The notes beneath the pieces are model-generated. The model saw only the letters and a program-made list of their open reading frames with translations, did no database searches and had not been told where the DNA came from. A stretch of DNA of 64,000 nt, from positions 85,823,169 to 85,887,168 of the forward strand of contig CM041292.1 in assembly GCA_023052935.1 (NCBI GenBank). Direction: 5' to 3'. The position numbers and the translations under genes are program-made. Below are positions 53,531-62,572 of the stretch, in pieces (position 1 is the stretch's first letter; the number at the start of each line of letters is the position of its first letter). Origin of the DNA: Piezodorus guildinii. Its lineage: Eukaryota; Arthropoda; Insecta; Hemiptera; Pentatomidae.

Positions 53531-54566
53531 TTTTTACTTTCACTTACCTAAGTATGAAAAATATAGTATGAGTAGGTTTTTTTTTATATGCGTAGGTTTT
53601 TTGTATAATTTTTCCTACAATCGCAATATAACCTCAATTTTATTTCACCATATGTTTGCCATTTAGGCTAACGTACTATAATCACAAAAAAACAAAATAT
53701 TTTCTGATTTTAAGGATGACTCATCCAAAATCATTGTTAACATTTTGTAAAAATGTAAATATGTGAATAAAGTTTATTTTATATAAAAAAAATTTTGTAA
53801 GGGAATGTATTGCGATCGTAAATTTTTCCGAATTTTTCGTGTTTTTAACGGAAATACACATTTTAGGATCTCCCGAGTCCAAATGACCCTCAAAACGGTT
53901 GTGTGTGTGTGTGTCCATGTGTAGTAACTCGAGCGCGTAAACGAAAAATCCTATGAAACTGATATTTTATATTTAACACAACAATTAGCTAGAGATGTTA
54001 CAAACATTTTTTCATAAAAATCGCCTAACTAGAAGAGCTACTTTATATCATGAATTTTGCACCTTTTTACGATTTTCTCAAAAACGGCTCAAACGATTTT
54101 TATTAAACTCGCAATATCTATGTAAAATTTAATCGGCTCTAACATCACGTAGGTCTCATTCTGATTGAAATAGTATGACAGAGCTTAAATGCCGCTATTT
54201 TAAAGTACCTTTAATTTTGTAGATTTTATAAAAATAACCAGAATACAATATTACCATTGATGAAAAACCATTTTTTGTTTTTGAACATAGGAACAGTAAT
54301 ATACATGTATAATATACCGTTGAAAAGCTGAAGATTTTAGAAAAAGTATTATCTTATAAAAAAGCTTGTAAAATTTGGTTTAAAGTGATGACAAACCGAT
54401 AAAACTAACAGATTATTTTAGTTAATAATATAATAATTTTTTTAATAAAACACATGTTTCTATAGAAATTCAATTTAATTAATTCTTTAATGGTTTTACT
54501 CATTTTTTTCTCTAACTGTATTAGAAAATTCTATGATCGATTTTTATAAGTGAAAGTCGTGTGTTG
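53531..54566 (-). mobile_element. TIR DNA element, family T, copy 4 (complete, reversed)
   Basis: Left end TTTTTACTTTCACTTACCTA (53531-53550) and right end TAAGTGAAAGTCGTGTGTTG (54546-54565) are inverted repeats. Inside, CCCGAGTCCAAATGACCC and TTTTTAACGGAAATACAC are the reverse of the CTCAGGG and TTTCCGTTGAAAA blocks of copies 1 and 3. GATTTTCTCAAAAACGGC and GCACCTTTTTACG are also shared. A (GT)n stretch at 53900-53914 is internal. At about 1036 bp it is the longest copy, with no coding capacity. Confidence 0.75.
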
Positions 54567-55030
54567 TTTTATTTTTTATTTTTGTATAATTAAAAAGCTT
54601 TATTTATATTGAATACATCCAGTAAAATCCCAAATAACAAATTTAATTATATTTTACCTCCGAATTACTCGATTAAAAGCTAAATCAACTATTTTGTTAA
54701 CAAATTAGTTATCCATACCTAAATTCATGTATTATTTCATATTTTCCGTAGTACGTAAGTACGTTTTTAAGAATGCTAAACTTAAAGAAATGACAGAAAG
54801 ATCTTTAATAATCGATGAATGATATTTAAATTAAATACAAAAGGTCAGACAGTTGACAGCAAAAAAAATAGTCATCCATACCATGCACTTGTTTATCACC
54901 ATTTAATAAGTCAATTCAAATGGAATTTTTAACCCTCTAACTGAATTCGAAGGAGTTGTAGAGTTACAAAAGAATCTTTAATTTTTTTTTGTAAAAGAAT
55001 TAAATTAAAAGTGAGATAAATTTAATACTT
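54567..55030. other. AT-rich stretch without recognisable gene
   Basis: Nothing recognised. Confidence 0.45.
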
Positions 55031-55044
55031 ATACCATTTATTTT

Positions 55045-55335
55045 TTAAGCACTAGTCCAATGTTCTTCAGGTCTCAGGCTCGAATCCTGACTGGAGGATA
55101 ATATTATGTATTCTGTTATTTTAGTGATTGGGCGATCTGGGGTATGGGTACCTTCCTGGGGAACACCCAGCCTTTATATAGTGGGTCTCCAAAAATAATG
55201 AAAACAATTTTCGGCTGAGTGTGGTATAGGCCTAATCACATTATTCCCTGGCCGTTTGCTTAGAAGCAGTACGAATCTATACATGTACTCAGCCCAAGAC
55301 CCTTCAGGAGTTGTGGTGGTACATTGTTTTATTTA
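55045..55335 (+). mobile_element. Probable tRNA-derived SINE (type D)
   Basis: AGGCTCGAATCCTGACTGG (55077-55095) looks like a Pol III B box with flanking T-arm, and CAGG/CCTG pair around it. The A-box side (55045-55075) is degenerate. A unique body with GGGGAACACCCAGCC and CCCAAGACCCTTCAGGAG follows to a short T-rich end. No second copy or target-site duplication was found here, so the call rests on the B box and composition. Confidence 0.4.
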
Positions 55336-55344
55336 TATTTCTGC

Positions 55345-56939
55345 CTTAAAATACATCAAATGTCAGCTCATTTGATTTATCGCTGGAAGAATCTATGAAA
55401 AAATGACAAATCATTAATTACTTTTAGAACCGAAACCCCCAGAAGTTTGTTTGATTATTATTAATAAATACACGCAAACCAAACAAAAAATTAAATTAAT
55501 CACTCACACGTATCAATTTTAATTACGTAAAACAGGAAATGGCTATACCTCAAGAATTTATCTCCTTCTCACCAACCCCATCGCATTACTGGCTGTTCCG
55601 CTCTTGATTTCCTTACATCTGATCACCGCCCGGTGATCCACACTAGTCAACAGTAGTCCAAGTAAAAAAAAAAAAAAAATAAAAAAAAAATAAATCTCAG
55701 GAGGCAGATTGGAAAAATATACAAAGTTGAAGTTTTCCACAAACTGTCTTCTCAAATCTCAAGGAATGACGTGAATTTCTGCGTTCCTTTTTTCACTAAT
55801 TATGCTCATCGAAGCAGCAACACTGAACATAAGCCTTTCGTTAACACAGACAATGGGTAAACCCCATTAGCTCTATTGTTAATGAGCTTAATGAATTACT
55901 AATTTGTAAACGACACACTGATATAATTTATAATAAAGATTATAGTAGAAGATATTTAATCAAATAAATTATACGTACAAATTACATGTTATGAATTGGG
56001 GGTATAAAAAAAATAAAAATAAAATAGGGAATTATGAAAATAGCTATCTTTTCCCGCTCCCAAGAATCACCAAAGCTTAAATTTACGTTGAATTGGACTC
56101 ATCATTGCGTAAAAAGTGAATACAAATGAAGAGAATGTTTTTTAATGTTTCACTTGAAATCCAAAACTCTTTCTGGATATTGATGAAATCTCAACCAAAG
56201 AGAAGTATCGTATCATTGGAGCCTTGATGTATAACAAATCTTCGTCCTGGACCACTGAATTCGGAAAACTGTCGGACTGGGAAGAGGTAGCAACCACAGC
56301 GAAGAAATGGAGGACCGGCGCCACTAGCTGTAAAAACCTCCGGCCGTAGCTTATTACACCTTGTACAATATAAGACTAACAACATTGTAAACCAGTCGTT
56401 TCATTGCTGGTCATAAAACCTTATCAAGGGCAGCTGAATTGTTTAGCTCTCGCTTTAACCTTTATAGGCCCGTTTATTTCTTTTATTTCCCCGAGAGGTA
56501 ATTAAAACAGGGCCATCTGACTCCATTTGGGCATTGCTCAGGCACTCAACTCTTCCTATTCCCAAGGTCGGGTACCTGCCTCGAGGTGTAATAGTTGTTC
56601 TCTCAGGGTAATGAGGATTCATGGGATCTCTGCAGCCTTTCTCTTCCAACTTTTATTTGGTAATAAATTTAAATCGTTTGGTTATAAAGGTCTTTTATAT
56701 TTGCTGTTTTAAATAGAAGAACAAGTCTAAAGCAACTTCAAACTTAAGGCATCAATTCTAATAATCGGCCAGCTGATATGTTATTTTTAATTGGGTTAGT
56801 GGATTTTTTCTTAATGAAAAAGATAAATATAAACATATTTACAATTGGAGCGAGTTATGAAACATCCACGGATAATTTAAAACCACTACTTACAGGATAA
56901 ATTTAAATTTATAGTTTCAGAACTAGAGAATAAAAATAA
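55345..56939. other. AT-rich stretch with a GC-richer island (about 56330-56640)
   Basis: The island contains CCCGTTTATTTC, CCGAGAGGTAATTAAAACAG and CCAAGGTCGGGTACCTGCC. Frames on both strands (60-64 codons) have no domain. It could be regulatory. A second patch at 55560-55640 carries TGATTTCCTTACATCTGATC and CGCCCGGTGATCC; on the plus strand SFSPTPSHYWLFRS and LDFLTSDHRPVIHTSQQ resemble the SDHxPV end of a Jockey endonuclease, so it may be a tiny retroelement scrap. The remainder is AT-rich. Confidence 0.35.
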
Positions 56940-57594
56940 ATTCCAACACAACCCATCAAATAACTTTTACTCTTCGTCCTAAACCTTTGACTTTCTACCC
57001 TAGATATCCTTTAATAACACTCAACTAGTTCCTGTTCAACAGATCAGAAACCTAGGATTCCTTCTTCATCAGACACACGACTTAAACGACAAAAAACTGT
57101 TTTAGGCTACTTCAACACTTACTAAACGGTCAAACCTTCCTCTTAACTACGAATGGCTCATCTACATGACTAACATAAGACCATTCTGGACTTTCGGAGT
57201 AGAGCTCTACTAAACTATCAAATTCTTAACGTATCCAATCCTTACAATCCAACATCCTTCGTAAAATCCTCAACGCTCCTTACCTTGATAAAGTTCTTAA
57301 TGTTCCCTATGTTACTGATTTGGTCCGGACCCGGTATCAATCCTTTCATGACAAAATCGATTCTATCTCTAACCCACTAGTTTAAATCCTTTCTTCCTCA
57401 TCAATTCCTGATAATCTTCCGAGCCGCCTGAAAAGGAGATGGCCCCGGGACCTTTTAGTTAAGAATATTTTTAGAGTGCTTCCGATGGGAAGCTTCTCTA
57501 CGTGTATTTCCTGTCATTGTATTATACTACCACATTTACTTGATGTATTTTTTTTAATACAGTTGTGATTATTAGAAAAAATGTTAAAAAAAAA
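56940..57594 (+). pseudogene. Jockey-type retrotransposon 3' part
   Basis: Frames in turn read PLTFYPRYPL or LVPVQQIRNLGFLLHQ (the YLGLxLD region after RT), then LRKILNAPYLDKVLNVPYVT, DLVRTRYQSFHDKIDS and SRLKRRWPRDLLVKNIF. A T-rich 3' UTR follows, then A11 at 57584-57594. It is the same family as 2150-3070 and 27365-27585. 5'-truncated after RT palm. Several stops, so non-functional. Confidence 0.75.
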
Positions 57595-57871
57595 AATTAT
57601 AGTACTAGTGTATCAATACTTAGTCGACCGTTTGGTTGCTCGTTGAGTTCGTTGCGGTATTGTTTATATGATGATATGAACGTTGATGATGCGTTAAGGT
57701 GAATGAATGTGACGTTAAAATTTTGACGTTCATGAATAGTTGGTGCAAGTGTATATAAAAAGAATTACATAGATTTAAATTTAAATAGAATTATTTTAAC
57801 TTTTATTATTATTTAAAAAAACAACTTAATTTCTTGTAATTGAGGTCGTACGGTCGACTGTTGAAATTATA

Positions 57872-58106
57872 ATAGGAGAAATAATCAGGAGTCTGGTAAA
57901 TAATATTTTAATTTTGGCGACATTTCGGGTCAAACATGTTAACCAGTATCAGGGCAGCAATGAGCCATGTCGAACTCAATTATGCTGTGGTTTTGCATGG
58001 CCCATTGTAGCACTGATGATGGCTCTCATGTATGAGCTGAAACGTCGACAAAGTTAAATAATTGGTTACCATACTGAGTCCTGATTATTTCTACCTCTCA
58101 TAATCT
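57872..58106 (+). mobile_element. Palindromic repeat with paired hammerhead-like motifs
   Basis: The left half (57872-57975) and the reverse complement of the right half (57990-58106) align at about 70 percent: AGAAATAATCAGGA pairs with TCCTGATTATTTCT, and GCAATGAGCCATG with CATGGCCCATTGT. Both halves carry the motif facing outward. In the right half (58012-58046) it reads CTGATGAT, GGCTC-TCATGTAT-GAGCT, GAAACGTC; in the left half (minus, 57917-57955) it reads CCTGATACT, GGTT...GACC, CGAAATGTCG. AAATAA follows each. No frame. No target-site duplication was identified. Confidence 0.7.
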
Positions 58107-58513
58107 CTTCTTTCTTTAAATTAAAATGTCATAATGCTATACTTTAAATTAAAATGCTCTATAAGTGGCACAGCTGTATCAAAAGTCTCAGTAATACAGG
58201 CAAGGGTTTGCCTTACATTACATAGTTTTCCAAATAACTGATCGTGCTTCTATCTTATAAGAAGAGAGAAATGCTTCATTTCTTGGCAATCCTGGCTAAA
58301 TAAAATACATTGGCTTGCTCGTTACACAAAGTATTTGTCAATTCCTATTCGATATGTTGCATAAACATTTTCCTTCTTTTTTTTTGTTAAACCTTTTCTA
58401 ATGAAAATTGAATAATGCGACAATTTATTGAAACATATCAAAAAGTATTCCAAATATCATTTCAAGGAATTGTGCAAGTACATAATTCATGACATCCTAA
58501 AAATATTAGCACG
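58107..58513. other. AT-rich stretch without recognisable gene
   Basis: Nothing recognised before the target-site duplication of the 58526-59818 insertion. Confidence 0.45.
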
Positions 58514-58525
58514 ATTTTTATACTT
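58514..58525. repeat. Target-site duplication (3' side) of the 58526-59818 insertion
   Basis: ATTTTTATACTT is identical to 59819-59830. Its last two T merge with the tail. Confidence 0.85.
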
Positions 58526-59818
58526 TTTTTTTTTTTGAGCGCGAAAAGGCCTTAAAGACCAGTCGAATATCATGCTCAGGTTTGCTTCCTCAACTTTCTT
58601 CTTTTCCATACTTCCCTCATGAGCTCCGCATGTTTGCGCTTCCTTTCCTCCGACCACGGATAATCCCTTTTTTGGTGTTCTTTGACCACGAAGACCTTTA
58701 TATTGTTCAGTGACCTTCTGTAGGTCTCTCTATCCACACAGTCTGAATCCTTCAGTCCTACTGAATCCATGTCGATCCTGATCTGCTTGAAAAAACCAGT
58801 CGTGTTCTTGAGCTGATGGAATTGTCGGAAGATTTTCCGGTTTAACCTTTCAGAGATCATCCTCATTATGTGCCCATAGAATTTAAGCCTTCTTACCCTG
58901 GTGTCGATCTCCAGGCTTTTGTTGTCAGCGTATATTTCGACTTTAGCCTGTATCCTTCGGGTGTCTTGTTGGGCTCTTAGATCTTCCTAAGTATTTTTCT
59001 TTCTACCTTCAGAAGTTTTTCTAAGCTAGGTAGGCAGGAGGTCTCTGTCCCATAGAGTATCACGAGTTTGATTACGGTGTTATAATGTCGGACTTTGGAT
59101 TTGTTAGATAGGTTCTTTTTGTTGTAGAAGTTCTTGAGGTCGAAATACAAGCTCTCCAATTTCGCGACTTTTCCCTTAAAGCTTTCTCGGTTCGATCCGT
59201 TATTGCAGATGACTTCTCCCGAGTATCTGAATTTCGGGGTCACCTTTATCTTTTCACATACTGTGTCGACCGCCTTTCTCTTGTATTTTGAATCAGTGGT
59301 CATTAGTACTGTCTTTTTAGAGGAGATTTGTAAGTCCGTTTTCATGGCTATCCTTGAGAGGGCGAGGTCGCCTGCATAGGCAAGACACTTTACTTTTACA
59401 TGGTTCTTCTTCGTACCTAGGACCGCTCCGGATTCGTTTTCTTTCCACAGTTCTCTCATTATCTTATTCAGTACTACATTGAATAGTACTGGGGATAGCC
59501 CATCTCCCTGTCTGAGTCCCGTTTTGATCTGGAACGGTTTGCTGACGTGTCCTTGGTACTTGACTTTTGACTTGGTCTCTGACATGGTCAGTCCTATCAG
59601 CGTCCTGGTTTTCTGGTCGACCCCATATTCCTTAAGTACTTCAAGCAGGGTCTCCCTGTCTACCGAGTCGTACGCCTTCTTGAAGTCGACGAACGAGATG
59701 AACAGGTTTTTTCTGCTCTGGGTTCTGTTATATCTAATCAGGAGCTTAAGGCTAAGGATCTGTTCCTGGCATGATTTATTTTGTCTGAATCCCGCCTGAT
59801 ATTCCCCGATCCACGGGA
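58526..59818 (-). mobile_element. 5'-truncated non-LTR retrotransposon, young insertion
   Basis: A 1.29-kb minus-strand insertion. Poly-A (T run ending 58536) lies on the left, the 5' truncation on the right at 59818, and a 12-bp duplication flanks it. It contains the C-terminal RT portion of an ORF2 and about 40 bp of 3' UTR. GC content is much higher than its surroundings. Clade is uncertain: GLRQGDGLSPVLFN and RVRRLKFYGHIMRM are of RTE/CR1-neighbour style, but the poly-A tail is unlike the (ATA)n tail of the RTE copy at 20600-21422. Confidence 0.87.
58576..59816 (-). pseudogene. Reverse transcriptase C-terminal half with mutated active site (YAGD)
   Basis: The frame is open from the truncation (59816) as WIGEYQAGFRQNKSCQEQI, then LFISFVDFKKAYDSVDRETL (palm A), TGLRQGDGLSPVLFNVVLN (B) and VKCLAYAGDLALSR. 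The YxDD box reads YAGD, so the first catalytic aspartate of the pair is glycine. The frame ends at 58977 through a single shift near 58985. The other frame continues without stops as VRRLKFYGHIMRMISERLNR to the true end RKLRKQT at 58576. One point mutation and one frameshift are the only visible lesions. Confidence 0.85.
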
Positions 59819-59830
59819 ATTTTTATACTT
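59819..59830. repeat. Target-site duplication (5' side) of the 58526-59818 insertion
   Basis: ATTTTTATACTT is identical to 58514-58525. Confidence 0.85.
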
Positions 59831-60340
59831 ACTATAAAAATATAAAAACTTTTGGGTTGAGAATTGTTGTAGAAAAAATGTAAGTATAGTATTTACGTAC
59901 AATGCATTTATTTCAACTCTGCCTAAGTTCGATGACGCATCAAAAAATAGCAGAATAATAAAAGTTAAAAAATGAACAAGATTTTTATACTTTTTAGGCA
60001 TGTGTTTTGGTTTTTTAAAGAATATATATTGAGATTTATAACTATTTTAACTCCTTTATTTTAAATTACCTTGCACAATTGGAAGAAGTATCAAAAGATG
60101 GAGAGGTATGGTTATATATTTCATATTCATTTATCATTAGCTCCACAAGTTCGAATATCAAAAAAAAATATTATATGATAATTGTGATTCAGAGGATTGG
60201 AATAATAAAAAAAAAAAAATATTTTTTTAAATAAGAAATCGGATGTTATTTTTTAATGGACATAAAAATCATAGACATGTTCAGATTATTTATATTATGT
60301 AAGTTTTTAGGTAAAGGTTGACACAGCTTGTATATATTTC
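59831..60340. other. AT-rich stretch without recognisable gene
   Basis: Nothing recognised. Confidence 0.45.
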
Positions 60341-60344
60341 AACT

Positions 60345-60884
60345 CCCGAGATCTTCATTCGAGGACAATAAGGAGTGCCTTTCACCTGTGAACTGTTTAA
60401 GTGTTCACTATCTGTCTCCCGCTGTACTAAATAGCCTAGAGAGCTGTCTGTAAGGGCTCCTGCGGTCCGAACACATGTTGGTCCAGGAGAATTCTATAGG
60501 TCCACGTGTGGCACCCCGCCGCTTTCCTAGGACGGTCAGGGCGGTCAGGCGACAAATCACGCAGCAGGAGTACTAGCTAATTTAGGGGAGACCCACAACA
60601 AGGGTGCGGAAAACTGATGTGTGGCCTAGCCTCCAGGTAGCTGGGATGTGTTTATTTCTTGGGCAACCGATCTATGGCCCTAAGTGCCACTGAATGGCCC
60701 TGTGGTTGGTACTGATAGCGGAGTGGACATTCCTACAGATAGAGAAAGGAACATTCTTTCTGTTGTTCTCCGATAGGGAGTGTTTACCAGCCAATAAAGA
60801 CATTTTATCACTCCCGATCCATGATCTGACTTCGGCTTAGTCAGGATTTTTGTTAGGGAAGGGGGCAAGCAGAACAAAAACATA
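60345..60884. other. GC-rich block of unknown nature
   Basis: About 540 bp of GC-rich sequence (for example GTGGCACCCCGCCGCTTTCC, GGACGGTCAGGGCGGTCAGG) with a tandem GGTCAGGGC/GGTCAGGCG. The only frame of note is 67 codons (60680-60883, minus) without a domain. It ends at a T18 run (60885-60902) that I assign to the neighbouring retroelement. It could be a retroelement 5' UTR, a SINE-like repeat or host unique DNA. Confidence 0.3.
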
Positions 60885-61565
60885 ATTTTTTTTTTTTTTT
60901 TTCAAAACCTGCTGTCACTAAATAAATAAAGAATTTAGTGTCATTAGTTATTTATAGATCCTCTTCCACTCAGATAACTAGAATTACATCTACATCCAGG
61001 AAAACATACTTCTACTTATTAAAATATTTCCCAAAAATGCTGCAGGTACCAAGAACTGTTTTTGCGCTAATTTAAAATTTCTTTGGCTTAGGCCAAGCTC
61101 TTCCGTGCCCTCCTTTATGTCCTCCTATTATACGAAGTGAGAACTTTGGAGTAATTATTTTTCTAGATAGTAAGGTGATTTTGGCTCTAGAGAAAGTTCT
61201 TGGTATTTCCTTATGTCTTCTGCTCTAGTGCAGAACAGGCTGGAGTCACTTGGGATTGCTACATCAATGGTTCTAACCATTTCGTCGGATTTATTTAAAA
61301 GGTAAGTACCCGGACGATTATTCAGCATTCTGTGATCTGCGATTATTTGTTCATCCCAGTAATCTTTTACTCCTATATTTTCCTAAGTTTCTCAGCGGTA
61401 TACTGATAATAGGGTATTTCATCATCACCCAATAATTCCAGAGCTCTGCAAAAACGTTGGTGGTATATTTTGGCAACATTATTATGTATCATCAAATATT
61501 CTAACGGAGCCAAAGTCGCACAACCATTCGTCACATGTTGAATAGGCTTGATGGGTCATTGGGTA
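60885..61565 (-). pseudogene. Retroelement ORF tail with restriction-like endonuclease signature, decayed
   Basis: The minus strand reads HNNVAKIYHQRFCRALELLG and IPYYQYTAEKLRKI, then in another frame KDYWDEQIIADHRMLNNRPG and TIDVAIPSDSS, DIRKYQELS, then EELGLSQRNFKLAQKQFLV. This series (AHNxVAxIxHQ, YYxYxP, NRPDI, DxAxP, KYxxL, LGL) is the tail found after RT in insect elements with a PD-(D/E)XK-type endonuclease (R2/R4-like group; from memory). The NRPDI motif is NRPGT here, so the acidic residue is lost. T18 at 60885-60902 would be the poly-A tail. RT is absent (5'-truncated). Confidence 0.6.
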
Positions 61566-61883
61566 ATGAAGCAAAGGCAACATTTATCTGTTACCATGTT
61601 TTTCTTCAGTATCTACGATCAAAATTAAACTGGAATCATTTGTGTATATTTAACAATAACAAAATTCAATTGATCAGAATTTGGCTTCTTCATTATACAG
61701 AAAATATGTATGATATTAAAAAATAGACAATTATCTTACATTATATTGGATTAACAGTCTGTTTTGGGCAAAAGCTTTTTTTTTTCATTTCAATTGTTCA
61801 TTAATAAATTTATAATGATTTTAATTGTTTACCAAATTGTTTTATGGAACTATGTTATGTAATTATTTAATAAAGGTTTTTAT
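61566..61883. other. AT-rich stretch without recognisable gene
   Basis: Nothing recognised. Confidence 0.45.
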
Positions 61884-62572
61884 ACTTTTACTTACCTATA
61901 TATGAAAATTTTCTAATTTGAGTTTTCGTCGGAAACACACGTCTATTTCGAATACGATAAGTAGTATGGAGGTGAAATTTCATGTTTTAGAGACGCATAT
62001 GCCTGCAATGTTACAGCAACTTTTACACCAAAATCGACGGACCAAAAGAGCCTCTTACTTTGCATCATGCCTTTTTTTTTAACGATTTTCTCCAATACGG
62101 TTCTAACGATTTTGATCCAACTAGCCATGCTTATTTTCTTTAATATCTTGTAGAATTTTCTCTCTCCGAAGTACCTTTAATTTTTTAGATTCGAAAAACA
62201 TTGACCATTTCATGTTATTAGGACCGATAGAAAAAATATACATATTGAAATTATTTGATAACCAACTAAAGGAGAAGGGAGTAAACATTTCTTTAATTTT
62301 TTTTCCGAACATTAATATAGACGGATAGTATTGGAATTCAGAAAATTTTTATCTTTTATACATTACTTTGGAAGGTAATGCAAGGTGACGATAAGTTACA
62401 AACTTAGTGAACGTTGTACTTATCACTTTTATACTGTTGTATCATTTAATCTAAAGCATATGTTTCCAACGAAACTGAACATGATTATTTAAACTTTTTT
62501 GAACTATAACTTTATTTAAACGTTTTCAATAGATTTTAGCACCCGAGGTAAGGGAAATTCGTGAGTTGTGTT
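61884..62572 (-). mobile_element. TIR DNA element, family T, copy 5 (shortened, reversed)
   Basis: Left end ACTTTTACTTACCTA (61884-61898) and right end GAGGTAAGGGAAATTCGTGA with GTTGTG (62545-62570) are diverged inverted repeats. ACCAAAATCGACGGACCAAA, AACGATTTTCTCCAATACGG and AGTACCTTTAATTTTTTAG are shared with the copies at 53531 and 3424. The internal block with TTTCCGTTGAAAA is diverged or lost. No coding capacity. Confidence 0.6.

Noticed and set aside
59134..59799. Plus-strand frames of 81 and 106 codons
   Set aside because: Antisense of the RT in the 58526-59818 insertion.
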